Under the pieces are notes generated by a model, which was given only the letters and a program-made list of their open reading frames with translations, had not been told where the DNA came from and did not search any database. Positions 47,532 through 58,987 of a stretch of 64,000 bases of DNA are shown here, one piece after another. Origin of the DNA: Ligustrum vulgare (lineage: Eukaryota; Streptophyta; Magnoliopsida; Lamiales; Oleaceae). The translations under genes and the position numbers were made by a program. Within the stretch, counting starts at the first letter, position 1; each line of letters opens with the position of its first letter. The stretch covers positions 58,860,234 to 58,924,233 of the forward strand of contig OY743174.1 in the NCBI GenBank assembly GCA_963555705.1. The letters are read 5' to 3'.

Positions 47532-49610
47532 TTATATACACTCTTCGACAAAGTATTTGACCCATAAATTTCGAATCTCGTCAATTTCCTCTGTTGAGTA
47601 AATCTCTTGAAATGCCTAAAAGTAATTAATAAAAATTAATAATTATTATGTTAATTACATATAAATCGTAATTAAACAATTATCTTCAATAACTTATACA
47701 TCGTGTAGAGAAGTAAGTTGAGAATAGGCTGTGACTATCTGGAACATGTTTCTCAGAACATAATAGCCACACTCATCTCCTCCAGGTTGCTGAGGATATT
47801 GAAATTTAAATATTTAAAATTAAAACTATTATTAATAATCGAATGAAAGTGAATATATATTAAACTAATATGGGAATTTGTAGCAATTTATAAAATTCTA
47901 GTTTTCATACTGAAATCTTTTTCCAATTTACATTGGATGTTGCTCTCTTGCCTCCTAATGACCAAAAATCTCGAAATGCCCTAAAGTTTCAGTAAATATG
48001 AATAAGTCATAAAAATAATAATAAAACTCAAAATTCTTACGTAAATTTTGTCAGAGTCTCCCCTATAAATTGAACGTATCCAACCTGTATAGAGACCTAT
48101 TTATTGAAAATTATCCTAACAACTATCATAATCACAACACAAACACATCAATTTCACCTCAAACTTTCTACGATTATTCCATGAAAGTAACCCAACTTAT
48201 CTATATGAATGCACTAAACACAAAAGTTTGAACATTGCAATAATTACTTACACATTCAATGACGACTTGATTTCTATGTTACGCCTACATGATTGTGCTG
48301 AATCTACGAAGTACACAGTATTGGCTTCACAACATATTGCAAGCAACATCCAATGATTCCTACGTATTATAAACGTGTAAGTATTCTTTAAATAAATAAA
48401 GAAATACACAAATAATAATAATGGTCTTACTCCTGATAGTACGACGCTAAAATGAATTGCTTGGATCTCAGCGTATTCATTGTTTCAGCCATGTAACTCA
48501 CAACACTTTCTACATGTGTTTTAACTCTGATCGACGCAATCTGTGATGGACACATAAATCCAATTGACTGAATACCAAATTGCTCACACAACCTATGAAG
48601 GAACCTAAAAATAACAACCAATGAATAAAAAGTAAAAACGAAAATTTAAATGAAAGACATAAATGCGTGTTCAGCAATCTTACATTATGAATACTTGCAA
48701 GATAGATACATTCAGCAATTTCATTGAGAGCAAGTCGGTGATGTCGTCAATCGTAACATAAAAACTTTCACCTTCCGTGTGATGAAACACAGTCGCGTCT
48801 AGAGGCACTTGGATGTAGTCTATACCAGCAGGAAGTGTAAGCACCAGAGAATGTAACATCTTACAATGATTACCCAGACGTTGTAATGTTGCATCATCAA
48901 TGAGTGGTGATTGTTTGGTAGATGACATATCAAAACTCTGGGATTTTTTATTTTTTTCAATTTGTTTTACCTGTTTTGTCAACTCTTCCTGTAATTACAT
49001 GTTTTTTGTCATCATAACATTTCTAATATAATTTTAAAAGTAATTAAAACTCCAAAGAAGTTTTTTATAAATATAAAAATTATTACCTCTCAAAAAATTA
49101 CCAAATCTTTGGACCATTGACAGAAATTTCCAATAGCTTCCCCCACCACGGTGTAGTATGGAGATGGTATTGGAAGAAGTGACGCTTCGGCACCTTGTAT
49201 AACATCATCAACCGACACTTTCACATGATCGGTCAAGAGTTGTTGATGGTGCTCAATAGTCTCAGGTCCGGATGGAAAAACCATTCATCTAGCCACTATT
49301 TGGTGCTCACCATTACAACTTATAGCGAGACGACAAGGAATCGGTGTTGTGGAGTTATGTCCACTTCGGAATCAACATTTAAGCCCATGCGCTGAAGGAT
49401 AGCTTCGTATTTTTGCTGCATACTATCAATCTTACTCTGTACCTCTGCTGCATACTCTTTCCTGACACGTTCGGTGATACCAACCTCCAAATCCTTCATG
49501 ATAATATCTTTAATATCATCTACCGACACAACCCTTCTCGATCGTCTGCTGGCCGAATCAGGTCTGCCATATACATCCCTCACCGTGACGTATACAATTT
49601 CAATAAAACT
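47532..49610 (-). pseudogene. Ulp1-like (C48) cysteine protease gene of the transposon
   Basis: Read on the minus strand, exons are separated by GT-AG-like introns. First comes VYGRPDSASRRSRR and a coiled-coil-like RVRKEYAAEVQSKIDSMQQK (about 49580-49330). Next is DHVKVSVDDV and YYTVVGEAIGNFCQWSKDLV (49284-49090), like the domain preceding Ulp1 in plant transposon proteins. EELTKQVKQ through LLNVSILQVF (48995-48680) follows. IGFMCPSQIAS (48621-48427) leads to ENHWMLLAICCEAN with VDSAQS (about 48360-48260), then PGGDECGYYVLRNM (about 47785-47750), and EIDEIRNLWVKYF ends at TAA (47532). His of HW, Asp of VDS and Cys of ECG match the C48 catalytic set. A TGA at about 49285 precedes MVFPSG, and one splice junction near 48080 does not hold frame, so the gene is probably damaged. 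The likely role is a SUMO-protease-like function, by inference. Confidence 0.75.
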
Positions 49611-49828
49611 CCAATTTTTAAAAATTGAATGTATACTAGATACTAACACAAAATCAATAATCTGAAATTGAAATTCAAACTAAACTAATAAGATCATTTA
49701 AATAAACCAACATAATAAATAAAAATGATAACTTCAATTATAATCTAACAAAATGAACAAAATAGTTTAACTTAAAATATGAAAAATTACCGTTTAGTAG
49801 TGGACCTTGTGGGGGTGGGTGGTGGTGG

Positions 49829-50160
49829 CTAGAGTGGGATGGAGCGCGGATTTGGGTGGGTGGTGGCGCGGGTTTTGGGAGGGTGTTGGTGCGGGTGGCT
49901 GTGGGGAGCCGATTTTTTGGGTGGGTGTTGGTACGGTACGGATTTGGGTGGGTGGTGGCGTGGGTGGGGTGTTGTGGCGGCGCGCAAAGGCGGTTGCGCC
50001 AGGGCTGGTGGCGGGCACGCAGATTCTGTGGCAGGAGGGGGAGGAGTCGCCGGGGGCTGGTGGCGCGTGCAGTGGCGCGAGGCTGAGGTGGATGGTGGCG
50101 GTGGGATGCTACAGTGTCGGGTGGAGGGTTGCACGGTGGCGACTGCGTGAGAATGTAGGA
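49829..50160 (-). other. GC-rich Pro/His-rich segment of the transposon
   Basis: This is the only strongly G-rich stretch on the plus strand here (GGTGGGTGGTGGCG-type repeats). On the minus strand it could encode a low-complexity Pro/His/Thr-rich N-terminus (frame 50307-49738), but I cannot link it by a good splice junction to the Ulp1 exons. It may be a leader exon or promoter-proximal CpG-rich DNA. Confidence 0.4.
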
Positions 50161-50253
50161 CGATGAGGTTGAACTGAAAATGTTGTAAGCTGGAGATGAA
50201 ATTGGGGAAATGTGTGAAATTTGCTTGAAAGCGCGAAAGTATAGCCTAAGTAA

Positions 50254-50417
50254 AGGCGCCGGTTCTTTATAAGAACCGACGCCTATTATTAAAAGGCGTT
50301 GGTTCATTTTAAGAACCGACGCCTATTTGACGGTTTAAGGCGTCGGTTCTTATGTAAGAACCGATGCCCTTAAGTGGCCGGGTTATTGGCGTCGGTTGTT
50401 TCCTAACAACCGACGCC
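50254..50417. repeat. Right array of transposon palindromes
   Basis: Four units lie at about 50254-50284, 50294-50324, 50337-50371 and 50388-50417. The left arms are GGCGCCGGTT, GGCGTTGGTT, GGCGTCGGTT and GGCGTCGGTT, each facing AACCGACGCC or a near copy. Confidence 0.95.
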
Positions 50418-50559
50418 TTTAATCAACTTTTATTTACGACTTTGCCACCGCATTTTTTGAGGCTTTGTTTTCCTTGAAAAATGACTCTAATTTGTTATTT
50501 TTTTTTGGATGTTTTTGTACTTGTCAAATTCTGCCAAATTAACTATTGTACTTTTATAT

Positions 50560-50750
50560 ATAATACCTGTTTGATTTTCATTATTTCAAAATGATGGGTT
50601 TCTATCTCTACATTTCAACCACACATTTATTAATAAAATAATATCATACAAAAATAAAAAATATTTCCCTACTTTTTAATCACTAATTCTCATAAAAATT
50701 ACTATTCAAAAAAAAAAAAAAAAAAACCTTTGTTTAAACAACATCAAACA
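50560..50750 (+). mobile_element. Tourist-like MITE, degraded
   Basis: CCTGTTTGATTTTC at the left and ACATCAAACACCCCA at the right are imperfect inverted repeats with an AACCACACATTTA-type interior. The target duplication is not clear. Confidence 0.45.
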
Positions 50751-50847
50751 CCCCATAGTGTGTGTGTGTGTATTATTTTTGTATTCATACTAAACTCATA
50801 TTGCATTCACGTTGGACATATTATTTAGCCTTTATATATAGTATAAC

Positions 50848-52038
50848 TGTACGACGAATTTCGAAGTATTATTAAAAAATACCTAAATTGTTACAAATTG
50901 AATTTGAGAAAATACAAGTGGACAACTCATGTGAATGCAAAAAATTGCGAAATCCTCTGATTAACGATCTGCGTGGTTGAAGACGAGGGGCCTCATGGCT
51001 TAATTCCTGGACTTCTGAATTTGTTGGAAAAACTTGATTTGTTGAGAATTTGCTTGTTTGACGCTTGGAGCTTGAGACTTAGATTTGAAGTTTAGATTTG
51101 GACTTCGAATTGGACTTGCTTTGATTGAAGAAGGTTTTGATCTTCTTGGAATTGATTTGAACTTGCTTGATTTGAAGAAGAATTTGATCTCCTTGAATTT
51201 GGACTTGACTTGGAGTTTGAGAGAATTTTTTGTATTCTCCACCTGCAATTCTTTTCTCTTGTTTTATTCTTCTTTTTTATGGACCAATAGTCCTATTTAT
51301 AGAGAAAAATTGTAATCACCTTTATTATTTAAATATTTAAATAAATAAAATGGTTATGGTTTTGAAAAGTAGGATGAGTCTCGTCCATGAGTTTCTTTTA
51401 GGTGGGCTTTACTAGACTTTATTTAATGGACTTAATTGGATTAAAACAAATTTAAATTGATCCAATCCAAACACATTTTTTTTAATGTCTACAAATACTC
51501 CCTCAAGATTTATTTATTTATTATGAAAATAGATAAATAGATAAATCTTGAATTTTGAAATTTTAGATTTACTTGAGAATTTGATTGAAACTTGAAATCC
51601 ATTTTTTTTTTTTTAACGTGAACAGTAACTTTTTTTTTTTTTTATATGAAAAGGAAAATAATGAAATATGAAGTCCTAACTAGACTTAAACTTTCTTATA
51701 TCCCTATCTTAAAAAAAAGAATTTTAGTTGAAATAAACAAGTTGAATCCTTTTATTTAGATAAGATTAATCTCACTTTAATCAAGAAGCAAGGGAAACAA
51801 AAAAAAGTCTCGACCATAATTTGAAGGAAAAGGCAATAAAAGAATCACATGACCCAACTCTCCAACTTAGACTACTGTACTTGAAATCAGAAATTGAGAA
51901 AAGAATTACGTACACTTGTTCACCTTCATTCTGTAGGCAAGTTTTTTTTTTTTTTTTTTTTAATGTCGTCGATCTGTGTGCATTAATGTGTGGGTGTTTG
52001 TGCATGATTTATGTGTGTGTGAGTGATGTGTATGAGAC

Positions 52039-52129
<91 letters not shown>

Positions 52130-52322
52130 GTGAGTTTATAAGCCTTTCACAGATTTGATTTTTTTTTTTTTTTGTTAACAATTGGCAGAAATTAATTAGA
52201 TGGGTGAAAACAACTAAATTGGTTGAAATCAATCAAATTGATGAAACTAACTAAATTGGTAAAAACCAATTAACTATGTTTCTGCCGGATTTGGTTTAAA
52301 TTGGTTTCTGCCACCAATTAAA

Positions 52323-52388
<66 letters not shown>

Positions 52389-52489
52389 CAAGTAAAAGAA
52401 AATGAAAACTCACATTTTTTTGTTTGTTTGTTTGACAGGATTCTTTAAAAGTGGACGAGCAACTTGAAAGTTGAACTGTGTTTTGAACA
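50848..52489 (-). repeat. 3' LTR of the Tat-type element (1642 bp)
   Basis: On the plus strand it starts TGTACGACGA, as does the copy at 63892. Its other end is put at 52489 because a pyrimidine-rich stretch (CCCCTCCTCCCCCC) follows at 52494-52507, the complement of a polypurine tract, and the termini would be TGT...ACA. The LTR contains a (GA)n tract (about 52049-52127), an (AT)n tract (about 52329-52386) and several T runs, probably length-variable. Confidence 0.75.
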
Positions 52490-52546
52490 AATTCCCCTCC
52501 TCCCCCCTTTTTTTTTAAACACGCACTTTGAAAACTTGGTAAATCT

Positions 52547-52750
52547 TCGGAATGTATCTTTTTAGATACCCCCCGCTAGATTTACTTTTACAGGTTGAAG
52601 ATTTTGAAGACCTGAAAAATATGCGGAATGTATCCTTTTGGATATTCCCCGGCATAGTAAAATTTTCAGGATTGAAATTTGAAGACCTGAAGAATATGCA
52701 GAATGTATCCTTTTGGATACTCCTCAGTATAATAAAATTTTCAGGATAGA
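52547..52750 (+). repeat. 75-bp tandem repeat before the PMD gene
   Basis: Three imperfect units each contain GGAATGTATCCTTTT-like, AAAATTTTCAGG and GAAGACCTGAA(G/A)AATATG blocks. They lie between the polypurine tract and the start codon of the antisense gene. Confidence 0.85.
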
Positions 52751-52783
52751 AACGTTGATTTTTGATGATTTTTTTTTTCAGGG

Positions 52784-55700
52784 ATGGCAAAACAAAATTC
52801 CAAATACAAGAAAAATTTGAAATTACCTGAAATTAAGGAATTTTATGATCCTGCGCGGAAAAGTCAAATCATTTGCTTCCCCAAGGCTACTTTGAAGCTT
52901 CCATGCTACTTGACAGGAGACTTTAAGCTTACCATCCATAAGCCAATAACATACCCTTTCGTCCATGCAGTTCTTTTGCAGGGTATGGACATGCGTATTC
53001 TCAGTGTCAGCCAGAGGAATTCAAATCGTACTAGACATCCTTGTTTGTGTCCTCCTCCGCATCACACTTCAGACACAACGTTTATTTCAAAAGCAGTTAT
53101 TTCTGAGAGAATTGATCGAAGGGAGATCAAATGGGGAAGTACAGTCCATTATCGTGGAGAGATTTCTTTCTGTCGAAGTATTGGGAATGGTCCCTTTGGA
53201 TTCATAAGCTTCTCATCAAGAAAAATCTTCCTGAGCTAGCTCATGCAGTTTACTCTGCCACTAAGGACTATTCTCATCCCGACTCTATTTATCGAGCTCT
53301 TTGTGAAGTTTGGTGCCCGGAAACCAACATTTTGTAACTGCCAATGGAGAGATCAACATTTCGCTTTGGGATATGCAAGAGATCACTGGACTTTCCATAA
53401 GAGGTGATTATTACGAGGAGGTAGTACCAAGTCTTTTGGAACTAACAAACTCCCTTCCTAGATCTTTCTTATATTTGTTTAAGGCCTTTTCACTTATCAT
53501 TGACAAAAAGAAGAGTGAGCGGGTCCGCCACAGCGACTGGATTGATTTCTGGTTCAAAACTGATGATTGTGTTCCGAATCCAAGGAAAAGCAAGGCGTTT
53601 AAGCAAGCTATGGAGGCAAACCCATCTTCAGTCAGTAGCCAAAGAAAAATTACAGAGACCTGTTTGCACATAAACATTAAACGATATTCTGCACAGGGAC
53701 ACGGACTACTGGAATACTTCTTTATCCGTTGAAGAACAAGAAGAGTTGGACATAGCAACCTATCTTTCCCTTTGGCTATGCCATTTTATTTTTTCTTCTA
53801 GAGATGATTGTCTCAGGGTGTGAACTTTTAAAGTAGCTTCCAAAATGGCTACAAAATCAACTTACAGCTTGGTACCTCCCATCTTAGCTTGAATTTATAG
53901 AGGACTTACTGAGACAACAAATTGCGTGACTGGCCATGACATTGGATCAGTCAAATATACATTTCCCGGACATTTTTTGTACGCTTAGGCTGCAACTTAT
54001 TTTGTTCGGGGCATCTATGCTAACATTGGCAAGAGCATTGGTCGTCCTATTATCCGAAGTTATGCTGGGACTTTAAATGATTTCCAACATTGGGAGGTTG
54101 ATGCATTTGACTGTCTAGAACTCCTTCGCGGGAAAATGGACTCTAATGATTTTTCATGGAATCCGATTTATTTACGTCATGGTGGTATACGCACAGATAA
54201 CAATGAAAGATCTATAGAGACTTCAGAGTTCATGATGACTTACCGTCGTGGTAATAACCTGTTTATTCTTGAAGCTTACAATCCTCACAGATTTACAAGA
54301 CAACAAGGCTTTAGGCAAACGACTCCAGGCTCACCAAAACCAATGATGTTTACAACTAATGCGTTGACCCTCTACCATGCTTAGTTATCTTTGACACAGG
54401 TAGGGAGTAGATGCACATTTCATCTTTCGGGGCGCATTGATGATATACAACTTCAAATTGATCCATCATACAAAGCTTGGTGGGAAGATAAAGTATATCC
54501 TGGTCTGAATAAGATTAAAGTGCAAGATTTATTGTTCAGCGAAGATAATAACTTTGTACTTGGTAAATCTCCATTTGCCCCCGAAAAAATAGGAAGTCAT
54601 AATGCCAGTGAATTGGACTCCTCTTATGTAGATTCTCAAGCGAATCTTCGGAAGAGACCTCTGGATGTTCCAAATGAAAGAGGTATCAAGAAAATTAAAA
54701 TAATACACTCTCGCAAGGATCACACTTCCACTTCAGGACATGTAGAGAAGGTACATAAGCCCATTACAATTTCAGAAAGCTGTAGCTCTATGGACCGAAC
54801 ACCTCAAACACTTGATGCCACACTTCCTTTGGAAAACAGTAGTCCTAGAGACCAGGTAAGATTTATTTATCATTCAAAATTTTTTTGAATGATAATTTGC
54901 ATCTCATTTTCCGTTTTGAATTCGAACTTCAGATTCCCCTTTCTCAAATATTGCGTCGGAAGTGGACAATACGACCTAAAGATTCTCAGGTTGTGGAGAA
55001 TCCTAAGGAAGCTTGTTCTGAAATATTTAGACATGACTTGAGCATCCCAGATGTATCCTATGGCGATGAAAATTTGGATATGTCGCCTCGAACACGAAAC
55101 ACAGGTATACATCTTCATTTTTTTAGCCCATTCAATGCCCTAATAGATTGGTATTTAATTTCTTCAATTTTCTATTTGTTGTAGGATTTTCACAAGTTCC
55201 TGAAGGGATGTTTTATTCAGCAGATCATCCTAATGAGAACCATGAGTTGATTGGTGCACTTGATGAAATTTATGGCAACGATAGACATGAGCCTCCTTGC
55301 AAATACCCAAGCAGTATTAATAACGGTGTCATATCACCTAATCAAGATGATCTTAATGATAAGGTGAATTCCGAGCCTTTGTGAGTTAGCAGTTCAGAGA
55401 TTGGACAGGCTACTTCGACTATCTCACCTTTATTAGTATTACCAGCTCCAAGTCAGAAGATAAATAATTGTGAGACAACACCAATATGTTCTCCATCTCT
55501 AGTCCTCTGCACAGATTTACCGAAGAATCTTCTTTTTTGAAGAATGCTCTACAAGAAGCCAAGATTAATTTCCTGCGGGCATTGTTTAAGGAAGCTTTGA
55601 AGCGTGGTTTTTCCAACATTCGGACTTGGTGGAATGAAAGCAAATCAACTCTTCGGGATGTGATCATTAATCAATTCTGTGTAGATCCAATGCCTTTGAT

Positions 55701-56040
55701 GAGACATATGGATGTATTTCTTGGAGGAGTTGACGTTTATCTTGCTAAAAGACAGCAGTACTTGGAGTGTTTGACTGCAGAAGAAAAGGCTAAGCAGTTG
55801 AAATCTCTTGATATCCAAATAGCAGCAGGGAATTCCACATGTTCTTCTTTGGAAGCTCGAATTAGTGATTTGAACTCCGACCTGGATAGACTTCGTGATG
55901 AACTCCAAACTTTCCAGGAAAATACCAATTCACTTGAGATAAAGAAGACCACATTGGAGCAAGCACAGATTAAGATGCCACAATTGCAGGATCCATTGAC
56001 CAAGAAAGGAAGGCTCTTGAAGACAACTTCTTGCAGTTGA
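52784..56040 (+). pseudogene. Plant mobile domain (PMD) protein gene, antisense within the retrotransposon
   Basis: Starting at MAKQNSKYKKN (52784), the frame covers IKEFYDPARKSQ and PITYPFVHAVLLQG, then continues after a frameshift as RDFFLSKYWEWSLWIHKLL and YRALCEVWCPETN (53131-53337). After another shift come GEINISLWDMQEITGLSI and EEVVPS (53310-53460), the hallmark of the aminotransferase-like plant mobile domain. DIATYLSLWLCHFIF, RPIIRSYAG and WEVDAFDCLELLRG (53740-54130) follow, then NALTLYHA (54384). A serine/charged C-terminal region leads to a coiled coil (ARISDLNSDLDRLRDEL, about 55850-55900). GT-AG introns lie at 54856-54932 and 55105-55184 and restore the frame. Several stops and frameshifts make this copy a pseudogene. 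PMD proteins of host genes (MAIN/MAIL1) act in the nucleus in silencing and development; the transposon form's role is unknown. Confidence 0.8.
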
Positions 56041-56413
56041 TTGACAGTGATTGATTAAGATAGAATGAAGACTTCTCTTCTCTTTTTTTTTTTTCTATGT
56101 TGAATGAACTTTGATTCATCAACATCATTCTTTATTAGATTTTTTTCTCTTGCATCTCTCTTGTACACTTTTTTTTTTGCAAAGAAAGATTAATACAAGA
56201 AAAATAGAAAGAATTTATTGATTTTGACTGAACTTGAATTTATAATTTCCATTCAAGCTGCCTACGTACCCAAAAGGGATCAAGTCAAAACGTAGTTCAT
56301 TACAACAACATATTTTTTTTAATATAGGAACGTTCATAGTTTATCCTCTTGCGGGCCAGGAGTAATACATATGGGTACAACAAAATTTAAAGAACTTTAA
56401 GCGTAAAAATGCT
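56041..56413. other. Spacer between convergent PMD and pol genes
   Basis: The 3' ends of the plus-strand PMD gene and minus-strand pol gene face each other here. T-rich runs at about 56085 and 56170 may serve as 3' processing signals. No frame is present. Confidence 0.5.
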
Positions 56414-57394
56414 TTAGGAATTTCCGTTGATAGATCCAATTTGCAGTCCATCTTTGTCAACGATCTTGTATGCTCCATTTGTGAACACGTGAGTAACAAG
56501 AAATTGACCATCCCATTTAGGTTGGAACTTGCTCCCAGTTTTTCTTGTGATTATGATTGGTCTGCGCACTGAAAGTACCATATCTCCTACTTGAAATGAT
56601 CTTGGCCGCACCCTTTTGTTGAAGGACTTTGCCATACGAGCTTGATAACATTCCAAGTGCATTTTTGACTCTAATCTCTTCTCATCCAAAGCTTCTAGCT
56701 CCTCGAGTCAAAGACGGGTATTTTCTTCTGTTGTCAACCCTTCTTGAATAGCACTCCGCAATGATGGAATTTGGCATTCTAAAGGCAGGACAGCTTCTAC
56801 TCCATACACTAAAGCATAAGGGGTAGCTTGTGTCAGGGTCCGGTAAGTATTGCGGTAAGCCCACAAGGCTTCTCCAATTCTTTCATGCCAGTCCCTTTTT
56901 GATTTAGACACAACTTCCTTTAACAGGTTGCACAGGGTCTTGTTGAATGCCTCTGCAAGTCCGTTGGCTGCTGCATTATACATGGAGGAATTGTATTGTC
57001 TGAACCCAAATTTAGCACATAAATTTTTTATGTGGCTATTGTAGAAAGGCTTTCCATTATCAGTGATGATGTGTCGAGGAACTCCATACCGGTAAATGAT
57101 TTGAACACGAATGAAATCCGCAACATTTTCTTTCTTTACTTCCCTCAGCGGTACGACTTCAGCCTACTTAGAGAAATAATAAGTTCCAGCAAGGATGTAT
57201 GAATGTCCAGCTGACGATTTTGGAGTTATAGGTCCAATCACATCAAGGCCCCAAGCATAGAACGGCCACGAGGCTATTTTCGGGTGCAATGGTTCCGAAG
57301 GCTGATGGATGAAATTTGCATGGACTTGACAAGCTTCACATTTCCTTGCATATTTGATAGAATCTTGAACCATAGTTGGCCAATAGTACCCCAT
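56414..57394 (-). pseudogene. Integrase core and C-terminal domain (Tat-type)
   Basis: On the minus strand MGYYWPTMVQD and the zinc-binding CEACQVHAN lead into GLDVIGPI (first catalytic Asp), TDNGKPF (second Asp) and NGLAEAFNKT (Glu). The last two are separated by exactly 35 residues, as in a DD35E integrase. WHERIGEALWAYRNT and TPYALVYG follow. A TAG replaces the usual Trp after YFSK at about 57164. A TGA at about 56703 separates LEELEALDEKRLES through KFQPKWDGQF, the C-terminal domain, ending at 56414. All catalytic residues remain; the stops alone disable it. Confidence 0.9.
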
Positions 57395-57403
57395 TCTTTT
57401 TAT

Positions 57404-58450
57404 TCAAAAATGGAGCTTAGGTCCGGACTGATGAGCACCGCATATTCCAGAATGAGCTTCTTCAAGAACGTGTGATTTTTCCTCATTACTTAGGCACCGA
57501 AGGAATACTTCATCAAATGAACGTCGATAGAGTGTGTTCTTGTAGAATATGAAGCGAGAAGCACGCCTTTGGACTTCAGTCCTACGACGGGGATTGTCTG
57601 GTAACTTCTGATGTTGAAGATAATCAATTATTGGTTGCCTCCAATCAGCTTTTTCTTTACCGAAAACTTCAACACTGTTGTTTTCTTGCAGATTCTCTGG
57701 AAATAGTGGTGGAATAACCCATTTTTGAACAATTGACACCTGGTGAATATACTCTTCATCTGATCTGTCTAGAACAGTAGCTAAATTGGCTAATGCATCA
57801 GTTTCTTTGTTTTCATTTCTTGGAACAAATTTGATTTGTATTGATTCAAACTGCTTCAAAAGTGTTGATGCGTACTCATGATATGACTTTAGATCGAAAT
57901 TTCTGACTTCATATTCAGACAGAAGCTGGTTGATTATAAACATAGAATCTCCAAAGACTTCTAATTGATTAATTACCATGTCCAATGCAGTCTCCAAACC
58001 AATAATGAGAGCTTGATATTCTGCAATGTTATTGGAACACTTTTCTGTCAAAGCAAATGCGTATGACATAACTTGATCATGGAGAGTGACAAATACGACT
58101 CCTGCTCCAGCACCGTACTTTCGAGCTGCCCTGTCAAAGAATAGCCTCCATGAAGGTACAACTTCAGTGTAAAAGACTTCTTCATCTGAAAGGTCTTCAG
58201 AGAGTTCCCATTCTGCTGGAATTTGATGATCGACGAGAAAGTCTGCTAATGCTTGCCCTTTAACACCCTTTTGAGGAATAAAGTTGATGTCGAACTCCGA
58301 TAATAGAAGTGCCCATTTTCCTATCATTCCAGAAAGAATAGGCCTTGACATTATGTACTTTAATGGATCCACTCTTGAGACTAGATTGATTGTGTGTGCT
58401 AACATATAATGCCTCAATTTCTTAGATGCAAATATCAATGCCAAACACAT
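57404..58450 (-). pseudogene. RNase H end, second (archaeal-type) RNase H and integrase zinc domain
   Basis: The 348-codon frame begins in the tail of the first RNase H and connection region (ASKKLRHYML, VDPLKYI, GKWALLLSEF, GQALADFL). Residues about 102-225 form a second RNase H with Asp106 in FFDRAARKYGAGAG, Glu144 in NIAEYQALI, Asp168 in FGDSM and Asp218 in KETDALANLA. This extra domain is the mark of Tat/Ogre elements. Residues 328-346 (LEEAHSGICGAHQSG) are the histidine part of the integrase zinc finger. A TGA follows before the integrase core. Confidence 0.9.
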
Positions 58451-58465
58451 CTTCTCAATTGGTGA

Positions 58466-58987
58466 CTACTTCAGTTTAGAACCTACTAATGTCCGACTCA
58501 GGTAATAGAGCGCATTCTCCTTTCCTTCATCGTTATATTGGACAAGAAGAGCACCTAGAGAATATTCTCGCGCTGCAACATAGAGAGTTAATGGCTTTCC
58601 AGGAGTTGGAGCTGTAAGCACTGGTGGGTGATATAGATATTTCTTAATACTTTGAAAAGCAACACGACATGCATTGTTCCATTCAAATGGTACATCTTTC
58701 TTTACCAACCGGTTGAATAGGTGACAACGACAAGCAAGATTAGAAATAAATCTTCGAATATATGCTAACCTTCCTTGAAGACTTTTTAGTTCATGTAAAT
58801 TGATGGGCTCACGCATGTTAATTATGACATCAATTTTTGATTGGTCTATCTCAATGCCGTGATGTCGGACTATGAAGCCAAGAAACTTTCCAGAAGTGAC
58901 CCCAAATGCACACTTTAATGAATTCATTTTCTACTGATAGCGCCGGAGTCTCTTGAAAACATCTTGTAAGTCTTGTAGATGATCGTC
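58466..58987 (-). pseudogene. Reverse transcriptase thumb and first RNase H
   Basis: After two stops (TGA at about 58983 and TAG at about 58930) the frame continues with LKCAFGVTSGKFLGF, GIEIDQSKIDVI, LKSLQGRLAYIRRFI, and FEWNNACRVAFQSIK (58927-58466). It then enters the first RNase H (PLTLYVAAREYSLGALLVQ). A TAG at about 58463 separates it from the next frame. The order and spacing are those of a Ty3/gypsy RT-RNase H. Confidence 0.9.

Larger units (their letters stand above)
47060..50425 (-). mobile_element. DNA transposon with palindromic subterminal arrays and Ulp1 gene (CACTA-like?)
   Basis: Both ends carry arrays of the core GGCGTCGGTT arranged as palindromes of about 30 bp: four clear units on the left (47145-47312) plus single cores at 47070-47110, and four units on the right (50254-50417). 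Between them lies a minus-strand gene for an Ulp1-like protease. Subterminal repeats of this sort bind the element's own protein in CACTA (En/Spm) transposons, and plant CACTA elements often encode Ulp1-domain proteins. I do not find exact CACTA/TAGTG termini or a 3-bp duplication, and no TNP2-type transposase is visible. The class is therefore probable, not proven; an Ulp1-carrying Mutator-like element is the alternative. Confidence 0.65.

Noticed and set aside
49807..50166. Gly/Trp-rich plus-strand frames
   Set aside because: Shadow of a GC-rich repeat; the opposite strand is Pro/His-rich and fits the transposon gene's direction.
47145..50417. Regularly spaced palindromes resembling a CRISPR array
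   Set aside because: The units lie at both ends of a eukaryotic transposon, are self-complementary, and have no unique spacers of fixed length.
51821..52232. Frames with Arg-Glu or Ser-Leu repeats
   Set aside because: Translation of the GA microsatellite on either strand within the LTR.
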